64,000 nt of DNA from Liolophura sinensis (GCF_032854445.1 NC_088307.1:13342017-13406016), one strand, 5' to 3'. Numbered from the stretch's first letter, positions 13,701 to 30,300 are shown. Numbers and translations: made by a program. Notes: generated by a model not told the origin, from the sequence alone.

Positions 13701-16700
13701 TTGACGACATTTAATCGTAAGTAACCGAAAAGCTAACATAGCTGCAAGCCATCAGAATGTCAATTACACTCTTCGTTGTTTATTCTCTATCGTCCATCAC
13801 ATCCTGTCAGTTACATCCTTTATTTGAATTATCTAGCTATCACAACCAAGTCAGTTATGTTCTTTGCTGTTTATTATCCATTGCCTGTCATCCCATGTTC
13901 ATTGCATTTTGTTGTTATTCTCCATTTGTCTAACACATCACTCACCATTGTCTATCACACCTTGTCAGATATATGTATTCAGCATTGTCTATCAACCAGT
14001 GTCTATCTCATTGCTTGATGTCTATTCTCCTTTGTCTAGCAACCAGTGTTGAATACATTTTAGTAGTACTTTAATTTGTGTCTATAACGGTATGTCCTTT
14101 GGTTTCTTCTTTTTTTTTTATTCTGCATTGTAATTCACCCATGCCAACTCTGCAGTCTTTGTTGTCTTTTTTCCATTGTTCATCACACCCTTGTGCTCTG
14201 GTTAAATCGAGTCTTTTGGTTCAAACCAGATAACAGCGGACTTGAGTGAGTGTTTGGCAAACTGACAATTCTGAGAATATCTCTAGTGAAAATCAAGACA
14301 TAAACTTAATCAAGGCCGTCTTACTAAATGTAATATTTTTTATAAATGATAAATGGGCTAAATGCTTTAGTCGTCTTTTTCCTTTAATGGAAATACAGAA
14401 ACAAGGTGCCCTCTTAAATTATGCTTTTGTAATAAACCAGGTGTAGCGCTTTGATGTGTAAATGGATTGACTTACTTCAGTGGTCTGCTTAATTATATAA
14501 AGACGGTACACCATTTCTTCTCCCTCGTCCACAGGACTTCATAGCCACGGCACATCAGGATGCAAGTAATGAAATCCATGTTTTGTACTGATGTCCTACA
14601 GAACAGCTCATGATGAATGCGTTTTTGTTCAAAGGCTGGATTAATTACATGTATGTAGACAAGAATCTATTATTTGCCCTCAGGATTTCTAATTCATCAA
14701 GCATGGAAAGTCTGATTCAACTTGGAACGAATTCTTTGACATCAATACACCTACAATACCTCTGATCTAGACAGGTGGGCAACCAGTCATGGAATTAGTT
14801 ATAATCTTCATGCAGTTGCTCTATGCAGGAAATGTGACCGAAAAGTGTCTATAATGAAACCTGCAATGTGAGGAATATGGAAGGGTGACCAAAAATTGCA
14901 GGGATTCGTTCTTTGAAGCAGTCGTAATTTGTACGCGACGGAATGTCCATGGCAACACATGGGGAAGGCATATTTCATCGTTTTTTATGAACACAGATGT
15001 TTTACAAAAGCACTTTGTAAAACGTACCGGCACCTGTTGTTGAAACCTGATCACTCATTCAAGCCTTACAGTGTGGAATATTGAAGTCGGTCTGAAAATT
15101 CTCTGGGCAGTGAAAAAAATACAGAAAAGCAAACGCAAAAAAACCCGGAACGACAAAAAAAATCGATACAAAGGTGACGGCAAAAACCGTCTATAGTGAA
15201 ATCAAGTCAAGTCAAATCAGACCAGCAAACCATAGCCTTGGTTGTTCACTACGGTAGGCCGCCGGGCAGTCTCTATTACATATCACAGTTTTTTCCTTAT
15301 TACCAAAATAAAGCAACTGTCTGGGTCTGGGACTATCAAATTCAACGGGAATGAACACCACATGCCAATTAAAGATCGCCACAGGCGTATAGAAAGACTC
15401 TCTCTGTCTCTTACGTGAATGTACTTAAAGACACGATCCATCTGAGTCTTACGGTAAAACTACAAATAGAAACATGGAAATGACCCTGTGTGAAATTGCC
15501 AGCGCTTTCCAAGGCCTAATTAAGGAATTAAATCTTATTGTGAACTCAGAATGGGACCAAAAATGGTAATCGTTTTACCGATTACAACAAACTCTCTGTC
15601 TTGGGGCTGGCTTCTTTACTAATGAGCATTATAACGGTTTTATTTAATCGTATTAGCTTTGTTGTCACCTTGATCGTGGACAATAAAGCTGACTCCTCAT
15701 CAGAAGAAGAAACAATTAAGACGAATTATGTGGGTGCTATACCACCAAGCCTACAAGCAAATCATCCCGTCAGCTAATACTAATACCGTTGTGTTGCAGC
15801 CGTAAAAGGCAATAGATCGTCTTTCCAGGTCCCTTACCCCTACCCACCCCACACCCAACCAAAACACTTTTAACACAGAACATCCCACTCCCAGTAACCT
15901 GATGTGCTGAAGACCAGATTCCTGTAATGCGTTACAATCGAAAAACAAGCGCTTTCGGCAGTGATCACAACAAGCATTTATTTTGAGAACACAAGGTTTG
16001 AGTAGAAAATGATTTAAAAGCGCCTGGAAATTCAGCTTTGGGACATTTTGTGATCAAGCATGTTACATGATCGAGCTAAACATTTGAACTACAATTACAC
16101 AAGTATTTAAAAACATAGTCAATTCACACCAAGTAAACAAATACATCAGTTGTTGTATATAAACAACTAATTTTCGACGTACTTATTTAAATATTTATTT
16201 ATTTATTTGTGTATTTGTTTATTTTTATTTGATTGTTAGATTCTTCACGCCAAGAATTTTTCACTTAAAATTAGAGTAAACCATCGACCTTTCGCAAGTT
16301 ATACGACAATATGAAGGATAATACAAAGGCTTGAGAAAGAAAAAGAACAAATCTTTAAACCCAGACGTTCAAACGTTAATTACTGCGTGTTCGGTTGTTT
16401 TGGAGGGTATCATCTGCGATCAGATATCACACAATCCTACGGTTTCCGTGGTTTAACAACCCTTTCTCCACAACCTGTTATTGCTAGAGCGGAGAAAATG
16501 ATACTATATTAGATAAATAAATTACCGAAATCGACGAGCTATACACATCCTTATGGGGGAAAAAAAAACAGGTCTCGTTACTAGTCCCTAACTTATCCTG
16601 CATGCCTTGAAAGTGATATGTGCCATCTGACGTCAGTGGCAGTGAACTTTCCAGGCTTAATTCCACAGTTACGCAGTGTAATGGTAACGGTAAGACAGAA

Positions 16701-18041
16701 CCTTACACACGTGTGGGATTTTTTTTACTGGTTCATATAAACTGTAATATATCGCCAGCGTTAGGCTTTTATTACGTCATATTTATTACGGAAATGATAA
16801 CAGGGGATGAATTATTACGCCTCCAAGCCACCTGGCCCAGGAATCTTTTTAAACTCCGTTTTCTATTAGTTCCTCACCCTCAAGTAATGTTATAATTTTA
16901 TTTATTGTTTTTCATATTTTTTCACAATTTTAGACTATGATTATGTCTGGAGTATGGCAGGCATTTTTCGTCGATATGTATTCCCTAATAAAACGTTTGT
17001 GCAAAACATATCCAATTCTTTTGTCCGTATGACCGAGGCATATGGACAATTCTTCAGGTTTATTTGTACATATATGCAGCTGTTTTGTATATATGTGAGA
17101 ATCTGTTGCAAATATGTAAAATAAATCTTTTTTCCATATCAGTACAAAAAATCTAGATATGTACAAAACAATTGCTGATGTACATACAAGAATTTCACAT
17201 ATATTCACATTAAACGTTTATTTTACATTTGGTATTAATATACCTATCAAAGAATTGGCCATCCGTACAATCCTTTTGGACACATGCATATTTAGAGAAT
17301 AAATATCGAAGTTTACCATACTGGATTCTTCGCATTATGAATTTATCATAAAGCCTACCTACCTGTAATGGGTTTGTAAGACTTACTTAAAATTAATTTG
17401 TGCAAGAACAAAACTGTCAGTTTTAAGCTGTTGTATTTTCTTTCACAACTATCAATCTAACAAATATTCTCAAGCAACGCGTACAATAATCACATATACT
17501 AAAAAGTCAATCTTTTAATTTTAGCAGAAAGTCTGTTATCTGAGTGATGTTAGAATGTATTCTGTTATCGTAGCACAATATTCTGTCATATTCAAAATAA
17601 TGTCCTGTTAGTCTAATAGAACCATTATGTTGAATAAACAGAATGTGTGTGTTATATTTAACAGAAAAAACAGATTTTCTGTTAAAATTAACAGATTATT
17701 TTTTGAGTGTGGATTTATTTATTCATTCATTAATTTTAACTGACAAACACACACGTACACGCTACAAAACCAACCCCGTTCAAAAAGCAAATGTTGATTT
17801 CAAGCAAAGCAACAACATACTATACGACGATTAAATTGAATATTCGACTCACCAGAATGTTGCCTATTGTTCCCATCGCTGTGGCCAGAGAAAGAACGAT
17901 CAAGTAAGGAATGGTAAGATACGGATACCTCTGAATAAAATCCGTATGAATCCATGTTTCGTTGTAGGTTTCGTTTTCCGACCGATCTGCTTCAAACTGT
18001 ACCTGTTGGCGGATCATACCGAAGAACTCTTCGAGTTCCAT
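7726..18041 (-). CDS. Rhodopsin-family GPCR, exons 1 and 2 (partial gene)
   Basis: Two exons of a class A G-protein-coupled receptor on the minus strand. Exon 1 (17853-18041) starts at an ATG and encodes 63 residues: an extracellular N-terminus with two N-E-T glycosylation sites, then the start of TM1 ending in GTIGNIL, followed by a GTGAGT donor. Exon 2 (7726-7843) follows a CTGCAG acceptor in phase 0 and encodes VIGAVLVSARLRTTG then TM2, with NMFIVNLSLADLVV before a GTAAGT donor in phase 1. Joined, they read GNILVIGAVLV...NLSLADL, the classic TM1-ICL1-TM2 pattern with N1.50 and D2.50. Intron 1 is about 10 kb. TM3-TM7, including the DRY region, were not found and should lie below 7726 or outside the window. 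Ligand class is unknown; the pattern is compatible with amine, melatonin-like or peptide receptors. The exons are confident, the subfamily is not. Confidence 0.8.
8001..8171 (+). repeat. SINE family B with internal deletion
   Basis: The head (ggccgaggtggatagcg...gacccagcagcctctcac) joins through a C-run directly to the 3' body (ggctctgcccggtt) and tail (caccaataaatc, then AAAT repeats). The middle is missing. Confidence 0.75.
8568..8598 (+). promoter_or_regulatory. Tandem RFX X-box-like palindromes
   Basis: Two 14-bp palindromic sites start 17 bp apart: GTTACCATGACAAC (8568-8581) and GTTACCATGGCAAC (8585-8598). The second matches the known RFX X-box consensus GTTRCCATGGYAAC exactly; the first differs at one position. 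They lie in GPCR intron 1, about 0.7 kb on the exon 1 side of exon 2. Function is inferred from the motif only. Confidence 0.45.
9137..9420 (+). repeat. Dispersed repeat R, longest plus-strand copy
   Basis: Shares its full arrangement with the inverted copy at 40345-40625: 'gacaacacag...aattctaga', 'aggggacgtgtaa', 'agaataaaaccctaattgag', 'gtaaaataacaagaggc' and 'tatttcacc'. No coding capacity. Possibly a SINE or MITE; the ends are not defined. Confidence 0.6.
9541..9725. repeat. Palindromic repeat T, copy 1
   Basis: About 180 bp with an internal inverted repeat ('gtacatccacagtgac' against 'gtcactgtggatgtgt'). It is repeated, more diverged, at 10190-10345. MITE-like; unclassified. Confidence 0.5.
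10190..10345. repeat. Palindromic repeat T, copy 2
   Basis: Direct-orientation relative of the unit at 9541-9725. It shares 'gtgtacaaattt', 'atgttacacaaattacg' and 'caatataca'. The two copies are about 0.65 kb apart. Confidence 0.5.
10640..13380. other. GPCR intron 1 interior, no gene seen
   Basis: Apart from a SINE tail near 11175 I find no gene, RNA or repeat that I can name. A possible divergent X-box-like string (gtgcctagcaac) lies near 12046, too weak to annotate. Confidence 0.35.
11175..11258 (-). repeat. SINE family B 3' end fragment
   Basis: Only the inverted tail and 3' end are present: (ATTT)-rich tail, 'ttgattggtgttttacaccg', 'caagaatatttcacttacac', then loss of similarity after 'ggcggccac'. 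Confidence 0.75.
13400..13520 (-). repeat. tRNA-like SINE head fragment
   Basis: The minus strand contains a B-box-like 'gagttcgaatccagctc' preceded by an anticodon-arm-like region. Acceptor stem pairing is absent, so this is a SINE or tRNA-derived remnant, not a tRNA gene. Confidence 0.35.
13521..17490. other. GPCR intron 1 interior, no gene seen
   Basis: Low-complexity CT-rich stretches (13776-14040) with repeats of 'ttgtctatca' and 'attgtctatc'. A weak SINE remnant lies near 16190-16285 (ATTT tail, 'caagaatttttcactta'). No protein-like exon seen. Confidence 0.35.
16190..16285 (-). repeat. Decayed SINE family B tail
   Basis: ATTT-rich tail followed by 'tttgattgttagattcttca' and 'caagaatttttcactta', which parallels the family B 3' end. 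Strongly diverged. Confidence 0.45.
17497..17712. repeat. MITE family M, solo copy
   Basis: About 215 bp with terminal inverted repeats. The left end reads 'aatcttttaattttagcaga', and the right end inverted reads 'cactcaaaaaataatctgtt'. Internal landmarks 'tctgagtgatg', 'gaatgtattctgttat' and 'gttagtctaatagaa' recur in all M copies. Non-coding. Confidence 0.75.
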
Positions 18042-18867
18042 GTCGCGTGCTCAGTAGAACACCTGCGTGCGACTGGTGGCAAGGTGTCATCTGCGTCTCT
18101 TTAAGAACACTTCCAGGCCGGTCACATGACAAGCGTCCACTATCAAGAAGCAGGGTCAAATAGATGAAGGATATTGACGTTAAGCGAGCAATTATGTCAC
18201 TCGGAGTGAAGTATAGGCCTTTACACCTGCATTTAGCCTTCTGCTAACAGTATGGAAGTAAATATCATAATTACAATTAAATGATGTCTCATAATTTCGT
18301 CTCATGTATGTCAAACCTTTAAATGGCGGTTTTAAATCTTGATCGATGAAACTCGACAAAGACACCGGCAGGATTTGTGTCAATTGATGTTCACAAGCGT
18401 TATGCAATCGTGAAGGGAATTTTGCTGCAAGGTACGTGTCCTCGATCGAATCTTCTTTCTCGGAGAGCTTAAAGTATTACAGAAAATCCCTCTAAGGCTC
18501 TGCTGTATGCTGTACATGTGTTGCAAATGTGTCGCACGGGGACCCAAGTAATCTTCTGGCCTATAGGCTAGGGTAATCACTCAGATAATACTGGTACACA
18601 TTTACCGTTGACAAATTTCCTGATCTAAAACCACAACAGAATTAGATTCGAACATACGACCCGTACCAATAAATTTAAGGTCTGTCGTCATTAGTGACAC
18701 AGCCCATTTTAATACCACTTAGCCAGCGAGATTTCCTTAATTCAAAGAGTTCATTTTAAAGAGCTGAGATATAGGCCTAGAGTATATTTCGAATTAAAAT
18801 GAATTTAAATGTGTTAGTTATGGTGGCCTTTTCCAGATGTCAAATCAATGTCCTTTTGTTTTTCTTT

Positions 18868-19010
18868 GGGCGCAACGACCCAGGAGGATCTCACCGATAC
18901 GGTCGCTACATGTGAGTTCAAGTCAAGTTCATTCCGGCTTCCTTTCCAGCCGTATATGTGGGAAGGTCTGCAAGGAACCTTTGGCGTAAATATACGGCGT
19001 AAAACATTCA
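18868..19010 (+). repeat. SINE family B, degenerate
   Basis: Contains 'gacccaggaggatctcacc', 'gtgagttcaagtc', 'cggcttcctttccagccgta' and 'gtgggaaggtctg', then a shortened 3' part 'cggcgtaaaaca'. Internally deleted. Confidence 0.65.
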
Positions 19011-19729
19011 GTCAATTTCATTTTCCTCTTCTCGTGCGTCTTATAATGTTTTGTCAATTTGGCATAAATCTAATTAATGACCAAATCATGCACGTACAGT
19101 GGAGAGGAAAAAAAAAAAAAACGCGAAATGTCGCTGATTATATACTGTACGTGAATTTGTTTCCAATGAATCTTAAGAAATTTCACAAAATGCAGTACTG
19201 ACATTATGCAGTGTGCAGAGCATGTGGAGTGTTCCACTAGCCTAAAAATAGCAAATTTCACTTTGATTGGCCGCCTTACATATCACGCTTCTTCTATCTA
19301 CATACATTACAATCATGACGATATATATGTATGGCCAATTAATATTTATATTTCTATGTTCCAAATAATAGCGGTACCCATTATATGTATATATGGATTT
19401 CCCAAGGATGTGGTCGTTAACCTTTATTTGTTTGTCCGTGGGTACAATGCGCCACTGCACCGTGAACCCACGGGTACATGACCTTGTCATATATAGCCTA
19501 TAGTGTATTTATTACTAAATGTAATGGTTGTATAACACCCTGTTCCGAAGCTGGCGCCCTGTGAAAGATGTTTAGATAGCCCCCCTTCCTCCTCAACCCC
19601 CACCCTCCACACATGCTACTTGTGTACCTAACACGTGAGCATGATACATGTATCTACGGAATCAAAGTCGAAATGAACAGGTAGTAATAAGAGAGTTCAT
19701 ACCTTGGCCACATTATCCAACGCAAAATA

Positions 19730-20150
19730 TTAGTTACATGGTTACTCAGTGATAGGATAAGCAAATTTATCCCGCATCAGATAAAATACTTCGCTTTTCA
19801 TTGGACAACAACGGTCACGTGGGGTACAGATATATCCTCGAATCCTGCAGACGACGGTGTCAATAATCCTCATATTGAGGATTAGAGTTGTGTTCCTCAT
19901 GTGGAGTACTGACACCATCTATTTGCGTATCCTGTCACTGAGTAAGCGAGTGCTTGGGGTTTAAAGCCGTACTCAACAATTTTTCAGTTATATGACGTCG
20001 AAGGCATCCTTAGGGTGTATGTGATGTGCCTCCTTGTTGCCCTATGACTAAGTAACCATCTAACTAATGATATGGTGTCAATAATCCTTATATCGAACGT
20101 CACATTGGCGTATCCTATCACTGCGTAACCATGCAACGGATTTATCCTGC
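19730..20150. repeat. Inverted and tandem repeat cluster holding a SINE fragment
   Basis: The motif 'atggttactcagtgatagga' at about 19737 reappears inverted near 19924, 20041 and 20108. The flanks 'tggtgtcaataatcct' are also repeated. A short SINE A fragment (19940-20044) splits one unit. This looks like a foldback-type repeat; unclassified. Confidence 0.5.
19940..20044 (-). repeat. SINE family A, truncated, with imperfect target duplication
   Basis: Inverted 3' end of SINE A ('gtgcttggggttta', 'caacaatttttcag', 'atgacgtcgaaggcatcc'). The flanks 'cctgtcactgagtaa' and 'cctatgactaagtaa' may be a roughly 15-bp target duplication with mismatches. Confidence 0.6.
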
Positions 20151-20317
20151 AAAGACCCAAGCTTCAGCGATGTGACCATTTTATTCAAAACCCAAGAAAG
20201 GGAGATAACCTACTCAGCCGACACATTTGACGTCGTTTGCAGGATTCGAGATTGTTATATATGTTCCACATATGTCTATCTTTTAACGTTGTGACGATCG
20301 TGCCACAAATTTTTCGT

Positions 20318-20402
20318 ACTGCACGTCGGCACTGGCAACGTTCATATTACACGTCGGCATTAGCAACGTTTATATGGTTAGTCGGCATTAGCAACGTGAC
20401 GT
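20318..20402. repeat. Short tandem repeat, three units
   Basis: Three units containing 'gtcggca(c/t)t(g/a)gcaacg', spaced about 25-30 bp. Confidence 0.7.
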
Positions 20403-20734
20403 TACATCATTCATTGACACCGCATCTTCTCCCCCCCCACCCCACCCCCCACCCCCACTCATAAAAAAAAAACAGACTACGAGTCTTCGTGTCTTACATT
20501 TGTGTATCAAATTTACATTTTCGGTGAATAAATTTTGCTACCTAGTGAAATGATGTTTGGTATATAATAAATAGGTTATTGAATGAATATATAGGACTCA
20601 TCCTATTGTTGCGTGGCGGAAGCGAGAACTCACAAGTTCGTTCCCGTTTGGGCATATAGTCTAGATCTGAAGCTTGTTAACCAGACTTCTGTGTATATGT
20701 GTCTGCTATAAATGAAGTTCGAATTACCTCGCTG

Positions 20735-20990
20735 GCCCAGATCGTGAAAGCCCTAACTCGCCGCGACCTTGCAGGCCCGAGATCAATGTTGTCGCATGTT
20801 CAAACCCAACTCTCGCTGTTTCGGCTGCGCCCTTCTTAGGGGGACTGTGAGGTACCTGGCGATGCACATAGGTTATATATGTTGTTTACTTCAGGCACTC
20901 TGATTTCCTCCACCCATAAACCTGATCGCCGCTATATAAATGAAACATTCTTCAGCACGGCCTGAAAAAAATTGATAAATAAATAATTCT
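20735..20990 (+). repeat. SINE-like family D, probable full-length copy
   Basis: tRNA-like start (gctggcccagatcg...) with a B-box-like segment, then 'tttcctccacccataaacct' and the 3' end 'gaaacattcttcagcacggc' with an A-rich tail (aaataaataa). The same 3' module occurs near 28795-28920 and 30170-30300. Confidence 0.5.
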
Positions 20991-22078
20991 CTAGGATTCT
21001 TTGTCACCAAAAGCTAGGTTGTGTTTTAAACCATCACACCTCGTATGTCTTTTTATATAACCTTCCCCGTCCCCACCGGCAAGCCCTGCACAGTTCATCA
21101 ATGTTTTTACTGAGCAGGTTGACCATTTCTCACTCTAACATGCAGACATTTCGCTGATGTCTGTGAGTGTTATTTCCCAAATGAACAAGAATCATCAATT
21201 AAGGTTACTATTAATAATACATGTAAAGTGTTGGTGCACTCCTCCGTGCAACTTTGTTATTTGAGTACTGATTTAATGTTTTCTATCATCACTGAAAACT
21301 GTTGAATGTTTCTCTTTGCACGATTGTGTTCTAATTTCCAACTGCCTTAGTTGTTTTTTTTTTGTTTTTTGTTTTTTTTTAGTGGGGGGGGGGAGTTTGT
21401 GTTAAATGTGGTTTTGGGAATTGGCCTTGCGATAATTGACTACGAACGTTCATTTTGGTTGACGGCTGGTACACGAATGTCTGTTTTGACGCATATATTC
21501 ACTTTGATCAGTACCTGCGCCTCGTTTGTTAATTTTATTAATTTGGGTTAGTGTACGCCTCTCTTTGAGACAGCTGGACGTATAGTATAGCCTTTAGCAC
21601 AAAGCAAATATCCATTAGTAGGTCTAACAATTAACCAGTAATTATTAATTAAGATTATCCGGTGGATATATTTGCTATAGTACAATCCATTAATAAAATT
21701 TAAAAAGTAGCTCCAAAGTATATACCCTCATCATTTTTCGGTGCGGTTCGTTTGCTTGATTGATTATATTTAATCAAAATAAAAAATAAATATTTATATT
21801 TTGGTATCTGTTGACACATAATCTATGTCTGCACGGGCATAAAACTGCAATGGTTTCAATGCTCTTACCACAAATCTTTCAAGAACTCTTCTTGTAGAGA
21901 TTAATCGATATTTTTCGGGTACCGGTATGCGGTAGTGTATTGCTCCATTTAAAACATTACATGCATTATGATATTTGACATTGAAATATCAGTGAAGCTG
22001 TCTACTTTCAACACTATCTAAAAACAGAAACAATATCTAAAAACAAAAGCAAACCTGGCTAAGTTAACAAAAATGTCG
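20991..22078. other. Intergenic, nothing recognisable
   Basis: AT-rich sequence with T-runs and a G-run near 21351-21392. No exon, RNA or repeat family that I can support. Confidence 0.35.
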
Positions 22079-22173
22079 CGCCCGAAATGGGACTCGAACC
22101 CACGACCCTCAGATCACTCTGAAGTGAATGACTCCGTAAAAGTCTGATGCTCTACCGACTGAGCTATCCGGGC
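22079..22173 (-). tRNA. tRNA-Lys (anticodon TTT) with a 22-nt intron
   Basis: Full cloverleaf on the minus strand: acceptor GCCCGGA paired with TTCGGGC plus G73, D-arm with A-box TAGCTCAGTCGGTAGAGC, anticodon stem TCAGA/TCTGA around loop CTTTTA-A, T-arm GTGGG/CCCAT with B-box GGTTCGAGTCC. Mature parts match animal tRNA-Lys(UUU). A 22-nt insertion (22115-22136 on plus) sits exactly between positions 37 and 38, the standard nuclear tRNA intron site. A T-run terminator follows on the minus strand (AAAAA at about 22069 on plus). It should be transcribed by Pol III and spliced by the tRNA endonuclease. It lies about 250 bp upstream of the likely RPS5 start, divergently oriented. All key promoter and structural bases are intact, so a working gene is likely, not a SINE head. 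Confidence 0.93.
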
Positions 22174-22420
22174 AGCCTGACTACAGTGGCGACAAGCGGG
22201 TATATAAAAGGCAATCTAATGCGAATAACCAGCATTTTGTTTATTTTTGGTCTGTAATACCAGATTTGTGAATAACGTCTGAGAATGAATACTTGGAAAT
22301 GTATTTTGAACTTAAACACATTATGTAAAGCTCGTTGTATTACAGCCCTAAGTACACAAAGGCGAGGAGGCGGAAGACGCGAGTTTGCTGGGATATTTCT
22401 TACACGGGGTCCGTAATCAG

Positions 22421-22456
22421 CCTCTTTTTCGTGCGACCTCGAAGTCGAAAGCCGAG
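22421..22456 (+). promoter_or_regulatory. RPS5: Probable RPS5 transcription start and TOP 5' UTR exon
   Basis: A C-led pyrimidine run (CCTCTTTTTC, from 22421) matches the 5' terminal oligopyrimidine motif of animal ribosomal protein mRNAs. It is followed by GTGCGACCTCG and a possible donor (GAG|GTGGGC at 22457). This would give a short non-coding first exon joined to the acceptor at 24560, just before AACATGG. Inferred from motif and position only. Confidence 0.45.
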
Positions 22457-24026
22457 GTGGGCAATTCTAGTAGCAAAACCTTCCTTTAATATCGATTAAC
22501 CACTGTATTTGTCATTAAATACCACTTTTGACCAGGTCTTGAATACATTGGCTCCTTGTTCTTGTGGTCGTTTGAATCCCTTGTTATTGAAATATGGAGA
22601 AAATTTACACCAGATCAACTTTTTCCATCGAACAACGTGTTGTAAACAAAATGGCTGCCCCCATGTGCTGAACATCGTGACTGAAAATTGAGCCAAATTT
22701 CACCACGATATACCCATTTATATTCGTTTTCCACAGCTAATTTGAATTGATGATAAGGTGGAATCCCCAGAAACAAACAACGAAGGTTTCTGTAATGTTA
22801 TTGTGAAGATATTCATAGTTTTGAGCACCTGTGTTTCAAGCTACGAAAGAATCAAACTCCTTTTCTTATACTGCCCTAGCGTCGCTGGAGTCTTGACGCT
22901 AACAGTGTTAATTACTGTGTTCCTAGCAAAGACCAGGAGTCCGAGGAGGTGAAATTGATCAATAAAATGGAACTAATGAGGCGAAATCCTGATTTTTGCA
23001 GATTCCGAAAGTTCAAAATGCTACAGGACAGTGAAATCATTATATTTGAAGGCTAGACACATTCTTATTACTTTTCCAGAAAGAATCTCGTACCTAAAGG
23101 CTATAGTTTTCATTTTCCATGCTAAAATCTTCCTCATTGCCTATCTTAACTGGGTTAAATTCGTTTTGTTTTCACCTCTAGTACTTTAGTCATATGTGCT
23201 GATGATTGGCCCAGAGCAGCTGTGATGTCACTGCAAAACCTATGAATACTTTAGCGCTCGTGTAGTAATGGCTTGCTCTCATTCACTCACGCAGGATACT
23301 TCAGAAAAGTTTCAGAAAAGAGTCGATTATGACAGCCTAGAATTCAAGATATTACAAAAATGCATGGTTTACAAATTTGCTTCCTGTGAACCTGTTTATT
23401 GTATTGGAGATAGCACTTGTGTGGGCATTTAACATGCCTGCGGTAGTGGCTTGTGGAAAATGAGGCAAAAAAGAAAGAAGGGTAAATCCAGTGCGCACAA
23501 GTAGAGTCCAAGTACACTGACTGTTGGTTGAGGAATATTTGGATATGTCCTATTCATAGCTGCTCAACCTACAGTCAGAGACCAGAGCCCTTGTTTAAAA
23601 GGTCAGATACAGGCTGCAGACTGAATAACCACTCCACTGACCTCTAGCTGGCCAAATCCACGCCGTAACTTATCCTCTTCAGATTGCCACATAAACTTTT
23701 GTAATGATAATCCAATAAGTTATTGTTTCTCTCGTAAAATGCCTTCAGGCCATACTGTTGCCATTGATTTCGACACAACCACCATTTGCCTCGTTGTTAA
23801 ACCAGGTCACGTGAATACTTGAATTGTCACCAACAGTCAAACTCCTGGTCTCTAGTTCCTAGTTGACTTTATTTAAGATAGTGCGGTATTATGACACTAT
23901 AAATAATTCAATTCCGAAAAAATTGTATTGCAAAAATAATGCTCGAGATTAAGATTATCACTGTTAGAAAAGAAAAAACTACAGGTCCGCTTTTGAGCAC
24001 ATTCCCAAAAATGTATTCACCCATTT

Positions 24027-24246
24027 TAAATAAATGGTGGCCGTCTTGAAAACCTAGGAGCCTCTCACCAGAGTGGTCGTTGTGAGTTCAAGTCTAGCTC
24101 ATGCTGCCTTCCTCCCCAGTCATATGTGCGAAGGCCTGCAGCAACCTGCAGATGGTCCTGGGTTTTCCCCATATTCTATCCGGTTTCCTCCTACCATGAT
24201 GCTGGTGGCCATTGTATAAGTGAAATATTCTTGTGTATGCCGTGAC
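24027..24246 (+). repeat. SINE family B in RPS5 intron 1
   Basis: Head damaged, but 'aggagcctctcacc', 'gttgtgagttcaagtctagc', 'gcagcaacctgcagatggtc' and 'ataagtgaaatattcttg' are clear. Confidence 0.8.
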
Positions 24247-24563
24247 AAAATGCTGAGAGCCCATGTGACTTCAAGACAGAAGTCCTGTAATATGTCTTGT
24301 GAGTAAGGGTAGGAAATTGACGGGTAGTATTTCAAGATTCAGATGGTAAATGGGCCCAAAAAGTGAGTTTGAGCTAAGGATTATGTACACTTGCATTTTA
24401 TAATAAGTGTAACATAAAAGCTGTTCTGTTGTTTCTCTTTTTGTATTATTAATTTTGGGAGCTGTCTCTCTTTTAGCCCACTGTTACGTCCTTACATCAG
24501 GAAACTGGAAATTTTGATACGTACAATATCTATAAAATTTTCATTTTATTCTGCCTACAGAAC

Positions 24564-29809
<5,246 letters not shown>

Positions 29810-29990
29810 GCAGTCTTCGTCGTTCCCTGTCAAAATAACATTTCAAAAATCCGTGTAAACGTTGGGAAAGAAAAACTGAAGAAAAAAAAGGGAATTTTAA
29901 CTTGTTTTGTTCTTTTAATTCCTTAACATCATTTCAAATCAAAGCCTACAACAGTCTCCTTGTACAATACACGCATATGGCAAAACGAGG

Positions 29991-29996
29991 AATAAA
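29991..29996 (+). promoter_or_regulatory. RPS5: Likely RPS5 poly(A) signal
   Basis: AATAAA 182 bp after the RPS5 stop, the first canonical hexamer in the 3' flank. The same site is at 42904 in the right copy. Confidence 0.55.
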
Positions 29997-30169
29997 GTGT
30001 TATAGGATAAAGAAAATCTTCACAAGACATGCGCCGCAGGTCACGGTAGGATCAGTGTGCGACAGTCACTGTAGCTAAATAGTTTTTCATTCAAGTCGAT
30101 GTGACAAAGAACGTCATGGTCGAAAAGACGCGGCACGGCTGCTTTCCCCCACTCTCGTCGTTCACGGTC

Positions 30170-30300
30170 TGGCAGCTAATACGTAACTCGCCAATAAGCC
30201 GATGATTTACCCAGGGCGCTTGGCGTATTCCACCCATAAAACAGATAACCATCGTGTAAGTGAAAAATTTCTGAATGTAGCAGTAAACAAACAAAAATGC
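30170..30300 (+). repeat. SINE-like family D 3' part between the convergent genes
   Basis: 'gcgtattccacccataaaac', 'gtaagtgaaaaatttctgaa' and an A-rich end. It lies between the RPS5 and PLP enzyme 3' ends; the right copy is at about 43080-43215. Confidence 0.5.

Noticed and set aside
22457-24560. Possible C/D snoRNA in RPS5 intron 1 (tgatgat strings near 22750 and 23199)
   Set aside because: No matching D box (CTGA) at a suitable distance and no terminal stem.
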